The notes under the pieces were generated by a model that had not been told where the DNA came from, ran no database searches, and was given only the letters and a program-made list of their open reading frames with translations. Below, one piece after another: positions 49,038-59,255 of a DNA stretch of 64,000 nucleotides. The number at the start of each line of letters is the position of its first letter. Within the stretch, counting starts at the first letter, position 1. This stretch comes from Neorhizobium petrolearium (GTDB lineage: Bacteria; Pseudomonadota; Alphaproteobacteria; Rhizobiales; Rhizobiaceae): the NCBI RefSeq assembly GCF_017873175.1, contig NZ_JAGGJW010000004.1, forward strand, positions 1 to 64,000. The letters are read 5' to 3'. The position numbers and the translations under genes are program-made.

Positions 49038-52000
49038 TGCGTCGCTGCTTTCTGCTCTCGGGAAACCGAATGGCTCTTCACAAGCCTGTCGACCACCTCG
49101 CTCTGGGCGGGGGACGCGTCTTCGGTCTCATCGTTGTGCTTCGACACGCGCTCACGCAGGCGCGTGACGACATCGCCGACGGTCGTATCGTCACCGACGC
49201 CGCTTAAAGGAATATCGAATCCCGTCTTCTGTTGGAAGCCCATGCCGAGTTCCATCGCCATCAGGCTGTCGAGACCGATCTCCTTCAGGACCTTTTCTGG
49301 CGTGATGGTATCTTCCGCCACGCGCAGGATCGCGGCGATCTCGGCGGCCACCAGATTATGAAGGATCTGCTGCGACTCCTCCGCCGATTTGCCGTGGATC
49401 ATTTCCTCCAGATCGATCGTATCGCCGTCGGCCACGGCGCTGTTGCTGCCGGCCTGGCGGATGATCGTCTCGAAGATCGCACCTTTGGCGATCGGCAGCA
49501 TACGCACGGCGCTCCAATCGACTTCCGCGATCATCACGGTGGCCGCATCGATGCTGCCGGTATCGGCGACCATGTAACGCTCGACCTGTTCCAATGCCTC
49601 GCGCGCCTTCATCGCCGTCTTGCCGATGCGCTTGGCAAGTATCTCGTTGACTTCGGCATTGCGGGCGAGGAAGCCCGTATCGGCGATCGCGCCGAAGCCA
49701 ACCGCCAATGCCGGAAGGCCAGCGGCACGGCGCGCGCGGGCCAGGCCTTCGAGGTAACCGTTGGCGATGACATAGTTCGCCTGGCCCGGATTGCCGATCA
49801 TCGTGGTGGCGGACGAGAAGAGCAGGAAGAGTTCGAGATCGTCTCCGGCGGTCAGGCGGTGCAGAACCTCGGCTCCCCTCACCTTCACGTCCACGACCGG
49901 CTTGTTGCGGTCGGGCGTCAGGTTGGCGAGAAGCGCGTCGTCGAGCACCATCGCCGCGTGGACGATGCCCTTCACGGGACCTTCGGACCGCAGGAGTTCC
50001 AGAAGCGAAGCAGTCGCGGCCTCGTCGGTAATGTCGCAGGCGTGCACGGTCGCATTGACGCCCTTCTTCTGCCATGCGGCGATTGCCGCATGCGTCTCGG
50101 CGTCCGCGACCCCGCGGCGCGAGCAGAGCGCGATGCGGAGCGCACCTTTTGCGACCAGCCAATCCGCAGCCACGAGGCCGAACCCACCGATGCCGCCGGC
50201 GACCAGGAAGACGCCGTCGCCGGAAAAGCGCAGCGGCTTGCCCGGCGCGGCAAGAACCTTGTCCCTGCCAATTGCCGGCGGCCGGACCACGATCTTGCCG
50301 ATATGGCCGGCATTCTGCATCAGGCGGAAGGCGCTGCCGATCTCGTCATGGGCGAAAGCGCGATAGGGCAGCGGCGTCAGCTTGCCATCGGCAAACAGGC
50401 GCCCGATCTCTGCAAAAATCTTGCCGGTGACCTTCGGCAGGCTGACCAGAAGCTGGTCCGCATCGATGCCGAAATAGCTGATATTGCGGCGGAAGGGTCT
50501 GAGCCCGATCTTGCGGTCGGAATAATAATCGCGCTTGCCGAGCTCCAGGAAGCGGCCGAACGGCTTCACCAGTTCGATGCTGCGTTCCATGGCCTCCGAA
50601 AAGAGCGAGTTGAGCACCAGGTCAACGCCCTCACCGTTGGTGACGCCCCGCACGCGGGAAACGAAGTCGAGCGATCGCGAATCGAAGATATGATCGGCGC
50701 CCAGCGCTTCGAGGAACCGACGCTTCTCGACAGTGCCGGCAGTGGCGATAACGGTCGCTCCCTTCAGCTTGGCGATCTGCAGCGCCGCAAGGCCGACGCC
50801 GCCGGCGGCGCCGTGGATGAGGATCGTCTCGCCCCTCTCGATATGGCCGAGATGGACCATGGCGTAATAGGCAGTCAGAAAGGTGACTGGCACCGTTGCA
50901 GCGGCGCAAAAGCCCATCCGGTCAGGGAATTTCGTGACACCGTCACGGCGGACCCGGACATGGGTCGAGAAGGCAGCCGGCGCAATCCCCATGACCCGGT
51001 CGCCCGGGGCGAGATCGGTCACCGCCGAGCCAACTTCAACGACGCGTCCGGCCAGTTCCATACCGATCGTCGCGCCTGCGAAGCCGTCTTCGAGCGCCTC
51101 TTCCGGCAAGAGGCCCATGGCCCACATCACGTCGCGGAAGTTGAGGCCGGTCGCCTCGACCGCAATGACCACCTCGTGCTTGTCCGGCACCGGAAGATCG
51201 CATGCCTCCCAGGCGATGCTGTCGACGCGGCCGCTAACGAACTGACGGATGGTCGCCGCCGGATAATCGGAACGCATGACGTCGGAAGACGGGAACGGGC
51301 CGGCAGCGGCGCGGACTTCCCGAACGCGGTTGTCCACCACCATCCATTCGCGATTGGTCGTGGATGCAGCAAATATCTCTGCGGGAAGTGACGATGCAGT
51401 GATCTCGTCGGTTTCGGCATCCAGCAGGTGGACATCGAAGGCATCGTATTCGTTCTGCAGAACGCGGGCGAACGTCCACAGGCCGGCATTGGCTCCGTCC
51501 GTCCTGTCACCGGCAAGCGGAGAACCGCCCGGCGCGACGATCAGAAGCGTCTGCCTGACAGCCGCCGTCCCGATATTGCGGGAATATGCCGATAGCGTTT
51601 CCGCCAGAAGGCCCAGCCTGCGCAAGCGGTCCTGCGCAAGCGCCGAGGCGTCGCGGGCCCCCGTGCGCTCCGCAACATAGACCAGCCGGAGCGTCTGGCC
51701 TTCAAGGCGCGCGAAGGCATCGGCAAGCGCGGCCTCGTCGGCGTCGATATCGACGGCCTCGATCGCTGCTTCGTCAGCGGCGATGCTGCGATCGGCTTCG
51801 GAAAGCATGAGGATCGGAGTGGCGGCTTCGTTTGCGGCATCTTCCTGCGGCAATGCTGCCGATGTCGCCATCGCCAGGATGAGCGCGCCTTCCGGGTAGG
51901 CCCGTTCCTCCGCATGCGGCCTTTCGAAGCCGAGGGTGGCGATCAGGTCTTCCACCTGACGCGAAGCCCCAAGCCGGCCGATCGGGAATTCCGAAGGCTG

Positions 52001-55000
52001 GCTGCTTTCGAACCAGCCTTCCGATTGGCCGAATACGAAGTCGTTGAAGGCGGACGGCGCACGATCGGCAAATAACAGGGCAGCGCCTTTCGCGGATGCC
52101 AGCCGGATCGCCGCACGGACTTGCTCGTCGCTCGCCAGAAGTCTCTGGCTCTCGGTGCCCGCGGCAATCACCAGGTCGACAGTCGGCTGTTCGCCAAGCT
52201 TCTCGATCTCGGGAAGGACGACATGCACGTCATGCTCGAAGGCGATTTCGAGGGTCCGGCGCACGCCTTCGCGGGGCTCGGCGATGATCAACATCGCCCC
52301 CTTTTCCGCGGCGATCGCCGCCAGGCGGCGACTGAACGCCACGGAGGTCGTTCCGGCTTCTAGGATGGAGCGAACCGCGTCATTCCGTTCGGCAAGAGCC
52401 GCTTCAACCGCTTCGACCACGGCGGAAAGGCGTCGTTCAGCGAGCGGCGAATGCACCAGCACGTGGTCGAGCATCGCCTCGCTGGTCGTCTCCGCCTTTG
52501 CGACGCTTTCATCGCCACCGCGCAGAGAGGCGATGGAGAGACGTGCGAGCGCATCCCGATAAGCGTTTTTGACGAGCACCGCTTCCGCGACGCGGCCGGC
52601 ATCTTCGCGATAGATCTCCTGCAGGATCTCGCTCACCGGCGGCAGGGTGAATTCCCGCGGGATATGCCATTCGCCTTCATCCGCCATCGCAATGCCCGCG
52701 TCTTCCAGAACGAACAGGCAATTGGTCAGGAAGGAGCGGAACTCCGCATCTCCCGGCAGACGGCGAGTGGAAATAACGCCTCTGTTATCCGCGAGCATGG
52801 CCGCGATCTCGTGACAGGCCCGGTAAATGGCCGCATCCAGAAGCAGCGTCGCATTGTCAGACGACTGGCCGCGTGCCGACCCGAAAACGGTGGCGAGGCC
52901 GGGCCGGTCTCCGCTTTCCGATGCGAACAGCGTCGACGGAACGGACTCATAGTGAAACGCGACAGAGGCCAAGGTGTGATGACGGCGCAGCGACGTGCGG
53001 CGGAAACGGCAATCGTCGAAGGTTGCGACGACGTTTCCCTCCGTGTCGAACATCCAGAACCGGACCTTGAGGGAAAATCCGCTGAACCGCTCGATCTCGA
53101 TCATTGCCCTGGCGATAGGCCCGCCCGTGCCGGAAACGCGGATCGAACCGAAGCGCACAGGAATATAAGGCGCGCCCGTCTCATTGCCGGAAAGCTGGTC
53201 GAAAAGCGCCACAAGGCCGTGGAACGCGGCATCGACCGAGAATGGATTCAGATTGTATTCGACAAAGGGATGGGCCGGCGCCTCTGCCGGTTTCAGGTTC
53301 ACCTCGACAAAGGTGCGGCCATAGGCGGTCGCACTGGAAAGAAGCTGGAAGCGGGCGCCATACTGGAGACCGAAGCGCTCTGCCGTCTCATAGGCTTCGC
53401 CGGAGGTCACGACCGTACCCTGTCCGCCTTGCGGCAGTTCCATCGGCACGCCGTTCTCGCCGTCGACGGGGCGGCGCGAGCGTGCGATCGCATGCACCGT
53501 CCAGTCGTCATGGCTCAGCCTTTCGCGCGAGCGAATCTCGATATAGCCGGTCTCCGGCGACAGCAGGGTCGACAGCTCGACCATGCGGTCCTGGCGCAGT
53601 TCCAGCGGCCGGACGATCTCCAGATTGGAGATTTCGACTTCATCTGTGCCGTGATAGCGCTGTGCCGCCGTGACGGCGATCTCGATAAAACCGCTGCCCG
53701 GCAGGATGGCGCGCGAATCCACCACATGCTCGGCAAGGTCCGGGAAAAGCCGCGCATCGATATGATTCTTCCAATGCGGGGCATTGGGGTCGCTCCGCCA
53801 GCCGAGCAGCGTGTAGGGTTTTCTGTTGTTGCGCCCGAAAACATCGATTTCGTCGGTTGTCGGCGGGCTTTTCAGCTCGATCGGCTCGAACGGCAGGCTC
53901 GGCAGATCGACGGAGGCGTTGCGCTTGCCGCTGTGGCGTGACTGGAGCGGCGAAGCACCGTGGGCGACCGCGCGCGCGAAGGATTGCGCGACCGGGTCCC
54001 GGCCCGGCATCGGCGCCTCGCGCTGCAGCGTCGCGCTGACGACGGCCTGGACGGACTGATGCTTGGCGATATCGCTCAGATAGTTCGACAGGATCGGGCG
54101 CGGCGAAATCTCGATGAAGAGGTTGCAGCCCATCTCCATCGCCACCTGGGCTGCCGCCTTGAACAGAACCGGTTCGCGGACATTGTGCCACCAGTATTCG
54201 GCATCCAGCCCACGACCATCCTGAATTTCACCGGTCACAGTCGAGATATAGGCGCAGGTCCCCGTTTCCGGCTCGATCTGCGGCAGGTCGGCGAGGAAAG
54301 CGTCTCTAGCCTCGTCGATAATCGGATGATGGAACGGATAGTTGATGTCGAGGACGTGGGCGACGATCTGCGCCTTGCGGGCCGCATCGCGGAATGCATG
54401 GATCTCTTCGGTCGGACCGGAAATCGTTACCGAATTCGGCGCATTGATCGCCGCAACGCAAATGTTGTCGAGGCCCTGCGATTTCGCAAAGGCGCGTGCG
54501 GCCTCCTCGTTCAGGACGACCGCCGCCATCTTGCCCTGGCCGGCGAAAATATCCTGATACTTGGAGCGCTTGGCAACAATTGCGACCGCCTCGGCCGCCG
54601 TCAGGGCCTTGGCCGCATAGGCAGCTGCAATCTCGCCCACCGAGTGACCGAAAACCGCGTCCGGTCGAACGCCGAGCGCGACCAGGCAATCCGAGAGCGC
54701 GGCCTGGACCGCGAACAGCAGGGGTTGGGCGATCTTGGTATCGCCAAGCCGAAGCGCAAGATCCGAAGCCTCGAGGAGGTCGGTGAGCTTTTCCCCGAGG
54801 TGATATTCGAAGAGAGCGCTGAAGGATTGGAAACACTGCCGGAAATGCCGGTTTTCCCGGTAAGCCTCGACGCCCATACCCGCCCATTGAGCACCATTGC
54901 CGGAAAAGACGAAGGCGATTTTCGCAGTCTGAGCCGGCGCCTCGCCGCGCTCACCCTGTGAGGCCTCGCCAGCGAGGTGGGCCTCGATCGCCGTCAGCAC

Positions 55001-56485
55001 GCCTTCGCTGTCCCTGGCCTCGACGGCGAAGCGATGGCGCAGGATTTCCCTGTTGGCGGCCGTGGCGCTGATGATGCGGCGCGCCTGCTCGGGCTTGGAC
55101 ATGGAAAGACACGTCTTGTAGTCTTCGAGGAGCCTCGACAGCGCCGAAACGGTGTGGGCGCTCGCGACAAACAAAGAGCCTTCCGTTTTAGGCGTATCGA
55201 GAGGCGCCTGCCGCTCCGGATCGCTGATCACGACATGCGCATTGGTTCCGCCGAAACCGAAAGAATTGACACCGGCGAAACGGGCCTCCTTGGCCGGCAG
55301 CAGTTTCACCGCTGATGTGTTGACTCGGACGTTCAGGCTATCGAAATCGATATCCTCGTTGACCTTTTCTATATGCAGTGAGGCCGGCAGGAAATTTTCC
55401 TCGAGCGCGATCATCGCCTTCAAAAGGCCGAACAGGCCGGATGCGGGCTCGGTATGGCCGATATTCGTTTTGATCGACCCGATCGGAACCGGTGCACGGC
55501 GGTTTTGCCCGATCACCGTACCGATCGCCCATACTTCAGCCGGGTCGCCGACACGCGTGCCCGTGCCATGGCCTTCGATAAAGGCGAGACGGTTCACATC
55601 GATCGCATTGTTCTCGTAGATCGAATGCAGGAGCGCTGCCTGGGCTTCACGGGACGGCAGGCTGATAAAGTTCGTGCGGCCGGAGGAATTCACTGCAACC
55701 GCATGCAGACGCGCATAACTGCGATCCTGTTCAAGCCGCGCCCTGTCGGACCGGCGCAGTACGATCGCGACGCCACCTTCCGAGCGTACATAACCATGAC
55801 CATTGGTGTCGTAGGCACGGCAGAGCCCTTCCGGCGACAGCATGCGCGCCTGAGCAAAGCCCACGAAGGACAGCGGGTGGACGAGCAGATTGACGCCGCC
55901 GACGATGGCCGTATCGATATCCCCCTTTTCAAGGGCAGCGGCGGCCTGATCGAGTGCAACGAGCGAGGAGGAACAGGCCGTGTCGATCGTCATGCTCGGC
56001 CCCTTGAGGCCGAAGACATGCGAGATACGGTTGGAAACGATCGACAGCGTGTTGCCCGTCATGAAATACGGACTGCCGGAGGCAGGGTCTTCCGAGATCA
56101 GGTTGCCGGCTTCCAGGCTGGAAGCCCCGATATAGACGCCGACACGCTCTTCCGAGAGCTTGCTCCAGGGCAGATTCGCGTCTTCCAGCGCCTGCCAGAC
56201 CAGGTTGAGAAGAACACGCTGCTGCGGGTCCATCTGCATCGCTTCGCGTTGCGACAGACCGAAAACTGCCGGATCGAAGGCGTAGATATCGTCGAGAACA
56301 CCGGCGGCAAAGGTATAGGTCTTTCCGAGAACGCCCTGGGCCGGGTGCCAGAAGCGGGCACATTCCCAACGATCATCGGGAATCCGAGTGATTGTGCAGC
56401 GCCCCTCACTCAGAACCTTCTGTAGCTCCTGTACAGAATTTGCGCCTGGGGCAACGCAGGCCCTGCCGATGATTTCGATCGTCAT
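49034..56485 (-). CDS. rkpA: RkpA-like multidomain fatty-acid/polyketide synthase
   Basis: A 2483-residue type I synthase. Domain order: KS (active Cys171 in DTACSSSLVALDQA), AT (GHSVGEIAAAYAA near 615), DH (AEHVVDSRAILPGSGF near 921), a ~500-residue linker without a clear methyltransferase, ER (GAAGGVGLAALQIAK near 1898), KR (VAGGIGGFGLVAADWL near 2098) and a final ACP (IGLDSLMAMELG near 2407). This full reductive set fits RkpA, which makes a modified fatty acyl chain for rhizobial capsule. I start at ATG 56483-56485, giving MTIEIIGRACVAPG; the frame extends to 56557 without family sequence. It is coupled to rkpG. Confidence 0.93.
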   Translation of the reverse strand: MTIEIIGRACVAPGANSVQELQKVLSEGRCTITRIPDDRWECARFWHPAQGVLGKTYTFAAGVLDDIYAFDPAVFGLSQREAMQMDPQQRVLLNLVWQALEDANLPWSKLSEERVGVYIGASSLEAGNLISEDPASGSPYFMTGNTLSIVSNRISHVFGLKGPSMTIDTACSSSLVALDQAAAALEKGDIDTAIVGGVNLLVHPLSFVGFAQARMLSPEGLCRAYDTNGHGYVRSEGGVAIVLRRSDRARLEQDRSYARLHAVAVNSSGRTNFISLPSREAQAALLHSIYENNAIDVNRLAFIEGHGTGTRVGDPAEVWAIGTVIGQNRRAPVPIGSIKTNIGHTEPASGLFGLLKAMIALEENFLPASLHIEKVNEDIDFDSLNVRVNTSAVKLLPAKEARFAGVNSFGFGGTNAHVVISDPERQAPLDTPKTEGSLFVASAHTVSALSRLLEDYKTCLSMSKPEQARRIISATAANREILRHRFAVEARDSEGVLTAIEAHLAGEASQGERGEAPAQTAKIAFVFSGNGAQWAGMGVEAYRENRHFRQCFQSFSALFEYHLGEKLTDLLEASDLALRLGDTKIAQPLLFAVQAALSDCLVALGVRPDAVFGHSVGEIAAAYAAKALTAAEAVAIVAKRSKYQDIFAGQGKMAAVVLNEEAARAFAKSQGLDNICVAAINAPNSVTISGPTEEIHAFRDAARKAQIVAHVLDINYPFHHPIIDEARDAFLADLPQIEPETGTCAYISTVTGEIQDGRGLDAEYWWHNVREPVLFKAAAQVAMEMGCNLFIEISPRPILSNYLSDIAKHQSVQAVVSATLQREAPMPGRDPVAQSFARAVAHGASPLQSRHSGKRNASVDLPSLPFEPIELKSPPTTDEIDVFGRNNRKPYTLLGWRSDPNAPHWKNHIDARLFPDLAEHVVDSRAILPGSGFIEIAVTAAQRYHGTDEVEISNLEIVRPLELRQDRMVELSTLLSPETGYIEIRSRERLSHDDWTVHAIARSRRPVDGENGVPMELPQGGQGTVVTSGEAYETAERFGLQYGARFQLLSSATAYGRTFVEVNLKPAEAPAHPFVEYNLNPFSVDAAFHGLVALFDQLSGNETGAPYIPVRFGSIRVSGTGGPIARAMIEIERFSGFSLKVRFWMFDTEGNVVATFDDCRFRRTSLRRHHTLASVAFHYESVPSTLFASESGDRPGLATVFGSARGQSSDNATLLLDAAIYRACHEIAAMLADNRGVISTRRLPGDAEFRSFLTNCLFVLEDAGIAMADEGEWHIPREFTLPPVSEILQEIYREDAGRVAEAVLVKNAYRDALARLSIASLRGGDESVAKAETTSEAMLDHVLVHSPLAERRLSAVVEAVEAALAERNDAVRSILEAGTTSVAFSRRLAAIAAEKGAMLIIAEPREGVRRTLEIAFEHDVHVVLPEIEKLGEQPTVDLVIAAGTESQRLLASDEQVRAAIRLASAKGAALLFADRAPSAFNDFVFGQSEGWFESSQPSEFPIGRLGASRQVEDLIATLGFERPHAEERAYPEGALILAMATSAALPQEDAANEAATPILMLSEADRSIAADEAAIEAVDIDADEAALADAFARLEGQTLRLVYVAERTGARDASALAQDRLRRLGLLAETLSAYSRNIGTAAVRQTLLIVAPGGSPLAGDRTDGANAGLWTFARVLQNEYDAFDVHLLDAETDEITASSLPAEIFAASTTNREWMVVDNRVREVRAAAGPFPSSDVMRSDYPAATIRQFVSGRVDSIAWEACDLPVPDKHEVVIAVEATGLNFRDVMWAMGLLPEEALEDGFAGATIGMELAGRVVEVGSAVTDLAPGDRVMGIAPAAFSTHVRVRRDGVTKFPDRMGFCAAATVPVTFLTAYYAMVHLGHIERGETILIHGAAGGVGLAALQIAKLKGATVIATAGTVEKRRFLEALGADHIFDSRSLDFVSRVRGVTNGEGVDLVLNSLFSEAMERSIELVKPFGRFLELGKRDYYSDRKIGLRPFRRNISYFGIDADQLLVSLPKVTGKIFAEIGRLFADGKLTPLPYRAFAHDEIGSAFRLMQNAGHIGKIVVRPPAIGRDKVLAAPGKPLRFSGDGVFLVAGGIGGFGLVAADWLVAKGALRIALCSRRGVADAETHAAIAAWQKKGVNATVHACDITDEAATASLLELLRSEGPVKGIVHAAMVLDDALLANLTPDRNKPVVDVKVRGAEVLHRLTAGDDLELFLLFSSATTMIGNPGQANYVIANGYLEGLARARRAAGLPALAVGFGAIADTGFLARNAEVNEILAKRIGKTAMKAREALEQVERYMVADTGSIDAATVMIAEVDWSAVRMLPIAKGAIFETIIRQAGSNSAVADGDTIDLEEMIHGKSAEESQQILHNLVAAEIAAILRVAEDTITPEKVLKEIGLDSLMAMELGMGFQQKTGFDIPLSGVGDDTTVGDVVTRLRERVSKHNDETEDASPAQSEVVDRLVKSHSVSREQKAATQ

Positions 56486-56723
56486 GGTCACTCGGTGTTC
56501 GTCACATTTACCGTGGCAAAGCAGTCGCGCCATCTCGCCAGATGACTCTAACAACACACTTATTAAGGGTTGTCACGAAAAAAACTGCATATATTCAACC
56601 TTTCGCATAAAACAGGCATCGCCTATTCATACGCCATTTGCACAACAAAAATCCACATGCAGCATCAAAAGCCGACGAATCCTGTCCGTGACTGGATAGA
56701 TCCGAAAAATTATTCCACTCACT

Positions 56724-56743
56724 CTAGGCTGTGAACAGCCTAG
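56724..56743 (-). terminator. Terminator overlapping the stop of the second Wza-like gene
   Basis: CTAGGCTG-TGAA-CAGCCTAG is a perfect 8-base stem with a 4-base loop that includes the TAG stop codon of the gene at 56740-57927. On the transcript strand an AATTTTT run follows about 12 bases later. It would separate that gene from rkpA. Confidence 0.65.
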
Positions 56744-57927
56744 TCACTGATCCGCTCGAGATTGTAGGCGACTCCCGCCCCTTGCGATGCGATGCCGATC
56801 GGTGCGCCGATGAGCGCCAGGAATTTCCGCAGATCGACGGAAGTATGACGGGATGCATAGATCACGTCACGGTTCTTAACCGGGAAGGTCTGCCCCACGA
56901 GCAGGCTATCCGGGTGGGTCATGTCGAAACTATAAACGATCGGATAACGGCCCAGCCTATCAGGCTTCATCCCCTTGGTCAGCAATTCGTTGAAACGTTG
57001 TCTGCCGAGCAGGCTCATCACGATATCCGCTTCCTCATAACGGAAGAGGAAATAGCCCTTGGCGTCAACCGCTGCATCGTTGCCGCCGCCGCCAAGCGCC
57101 ACGGCTTCAAGCAGGTTGAGGTCGCTGGCTCCGAAATTGATGCGGGCGTTCGCCCTGACAGCACCGAGCAGAGTAAAGGTCCGCGGATCGCGGGCTACGA
57201 AAATCTGATCCCCCGGCTGGACATAGATGTTCTCGCTCGGATTATCGATGACCGACGACAGAAGCGCCGTACCCGTCCTTTTGCCGCGGACAAGCGTGAC
57301 ATAGGTCTCGTAGGGCTGGCCGCTGGGACCGCCCGCCTTGGCAATCACGTCGGTGATCTTTTCTCCGACCAGGCCAAGCGGCACTTGCGAGGAACTCCCC
57401 ACAGCTCCCGAAACGGTGACCTTGCGCGATGCCGTGTTGACGCTGGAAACAATGACGTCCGGCTCGACGGCTCGGCTCCTCAATGACGAGAGAATCTCCT
57501 GCCGAGCCTCCTCAAGCGTCTTGCCTGCAAAACGAATGGAACCGACATAGGGGATGGCCGCCGTACCATCCTGCTGCACGACGACATCAAGACTGGTCTG
57601 TTTCGATTCCGTTGTGGAAAACAGGCCATCGGCCCCCGCTTCGAAGATGCTGATCTTCAGTTGGTCCCCCACACCGATGACCGCACGGCCGGCGCCGCCG
57701 CCAAATCCGAATCGGCGATTGAGAGCCGTGGCGATATAGTCGGACACAAGCTTTGCCGTTCGGTTGTCGACATTGACGATGTCGAATACTGCCGCATCGA
57801 TCCGTCCGATCTGGGTGGGAGATTGACCTGCATCCTTCTTGATATCCGCCGTCAAAGGTCCTTCACCAGGTACGGCCTGGCAACCCGCCAAAACCGCACA
57901 GATCATGATTGCAGTCATTCGAACCAA
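56740..57927 (-). CDS. Wza-type polysaccharide export lipoprotein (second copy)
   Basis: A 395-residue Poly_export/SLBB protein with a lipoprotein signal (MVRMTAIMICAVLAGCQAVP, lipobox Cys16). The core is RAVIGVGDQLKISIFEAGAD with TSLDVVVQQDGTAAIPYVGS, followed by SLBB-like repeats (VTVSGAVGSSSQVPLGLVGE, FTLLGAVRANARINFGASDL). It is the second outer-membrane export protein of the window. Lying just upstream of rkpA, in the same direction but behind a terminator, it corresponds in kind to rhizobial RkpU, which I suggest without assigning the name. Confidence 0.88.
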   Translation of the reverse strand: MVRMTAIMICAVLAGCQAVPGEGPLTADIKKDAGQSPTQIGRIDAAVFDIVNVDNRTAKLVSDYIATALNRRFGFGGGAGRAVIGVGDQLKISIFEAGADGLFSTTESKQTSLDVVVQQDGTAAIPYVGSIRFAGKTLEEARQEILSSLRSRAVEPDVIVSSVNTASRKVTVSGAVGSSSQVPLGLVGEKITDVIAKAGGPSGQPYETYVTLVRGKRTGTALLSSVIDNPSENIYVQPGDQIFVARDPRTFTLLGAVRANARINFGASDLNLLEAVALGGGGNDAAVDAKGYFLFRYEEADIVMSLLGRQRFNELLTKGMKPDRLGRYPIVYSFDMTHPDSLLVGQTFPVKNRDVIYASRHTSVDLRKFLALIGAPIGIASQGAGVAYNLERISD

Positions 57928-58373
57928 ATTCGATACTCCAAGTCAGGCCCATGTGCCCAAAGGGCAACGCGGACACTTCGGGGATTCCGACCGCCTTTCA
58001 AAAGCACACCAGGCTCTCGACAACAAGCCGGATCGCACCGCGCCGTCGAAAATAAAATTTCTGTGCGCTTTTAAGGCCATAGTCCGCGGCACCTTAATAT
58101 TCACGGGCGAACCTAAACAAGTTGAGTTAAATGCCTTCTAATGAATTTGGTTAACAGGCCGGCGTCCGATATTTCCATCCAGCAGCTATAGAGCGTTGCG
58201 TATTCCGGGCTCGTTTCCGGCCATCCCGAGAAAGCTTGCCGCCAGTATGCACCACCATTTTTCCGTCCCGATCCGGAGTAATCTTGCCTTAACCGGACCG
58301 ACACGGAGCAGTTTCCGGTTGTCCGGTAATGTGTTATGCGCGTGGCCACCCGCCAGAGATTCCTCGATCGGAA
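57928..58373. other. Divergent intergenic region
   Basis: About 445 bases between the second Wza-like gene (leftward) and the gene at 58374 (rightward). No repeats, hairpins or credible small genes were noticed; it must hold two promoters. Confidence 0.6.
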
Positions 58374-59255
58374 ATGGAGCCCATGCCGGAAGAGGACCAG
58401 GCAAGAATCCTGACGCCAGCCGACCGACGCCGCAGACAGCGCACGGCAGCCTTCGCCTTCAGCCTCTTCCTTGCCGGCGTGCTTCTAGCACTTGCGGCGA
58501 CCGTGCTTGCCGTCAACAACGGCCGCAATTTCGAACGCCTCGTCCGGCAGGTCGGCCTTGAGGACTATCTCCTTGCCGCGCCGCCGGCACTGCGCATCGA
58601 CAGGCAACGCCGGCAGCCGCCCGCTAGTCGCTTTCCGCCCTGGCTTCTCAGAGCAGGGCTGGAACGCATGGCGCTCTTCGAAAAAGCAGCGACTTTTTCC
58701 GCCGAAGAACGCTGCAATCTCCTGCGAACCGAAAAGGGTACACAGCCAACCTTCACCACCTCGGACGATGGCTGGGAGTGCCTGATCTTCGAGGAATTCG
58801 ATACCTCGCCCGAACCGGCCTCCTTCTTCATCCAGGCGAGAGGCGGCTTGCCGGATACCTTTCGCAATTTCCGGCTCAAGTTCAGCCTGACAAATCCGCT
58901 GACGGAGACCGTTGTCCTCAACGAGGCGATCGCCGCGATGCAGCGCTTCGACCTGCCGATGGCGCCGGAGACCCGTGCCTATCTCGCGGAAAAGCTCTCC
59001 GCCCGCGTCGAGTTCACATCGACCTCGGAAAACTACTGGATGTCTTTCAGACAGGAAATCATCGACAAGCGGCGGTACAATCTCGTCATCCTGCCTCTGC
59101 CGCAGACGATCACCTGCGGCGACCCCGAATTACCGCCGCCGGACAGGGCAAACAGGCCGATCTATGGCATGACCGTCGGTTGCCTCTCCCTGCAATCCGC
59201 CTCTCCTCAGCCCCAACCTGCGTCTTCGCCGCCTAGCCTCTTTCCAGCTGGATGA
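58374..59255 (+). CDS. Single-pass membrane protein, DUF6030-like
   Basis: A 293-residue protein: a basic N-terminus (TPADRRRRQRTA), a membrane segment at about residues 27-48 (FAFSLFLAGVLLALAATVLA) and a periplasmic domain with CNLLRTEKG...WECLIFEEF, where two Cys may form a disulfide, and a Pro/Ser-rich tail. It resembles rhizobial DUF6030 proteins, but I am not certain. ATG 58374 is chosen for position after a GGAA site. Its 3' end overlaps the convergent AAA gene by 23 bases. Function unknown; its position beside capsule export is the only hint. Confidence 0.72.
   Translation: MEPMPEEDQARILTPADRRRRQRTAAFAFSLFLAGVLLALAATVLAVNNGRNFERLVRQVGLEDYLLAAPPALRIDRQRRQPPASRFPPWLLRAGLERMALFEKAATFSAEERCNLLRTEKGTQPTFTTSDDGWECLIFEEFDTSPEPASFFIQARGGLPDTFRNFRLKFSLTNPLTETVVLNEAIAAMQRFDLPMAPETRAYLAEKLSARVEFTSTSENYWMSFRQEIIDKRRYNLVILPLPQTITCGDPELPPPDRANRPIYGMTVGCLSLQSASPQPQPASSPPSLFPAG

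Noticed and set aside
49232..51391. 719-codon open frame on the plus strand
   Set aside because: Antisense to rkpA, whose KR, ER and ACP domains are unmistakable; the frame is open only because of GC-rich codon use.
52451..53941. 496-codon open frame on the plus strand
   Set aside because: Antisense to the DH/linker part of rkpA; no domain pattern.
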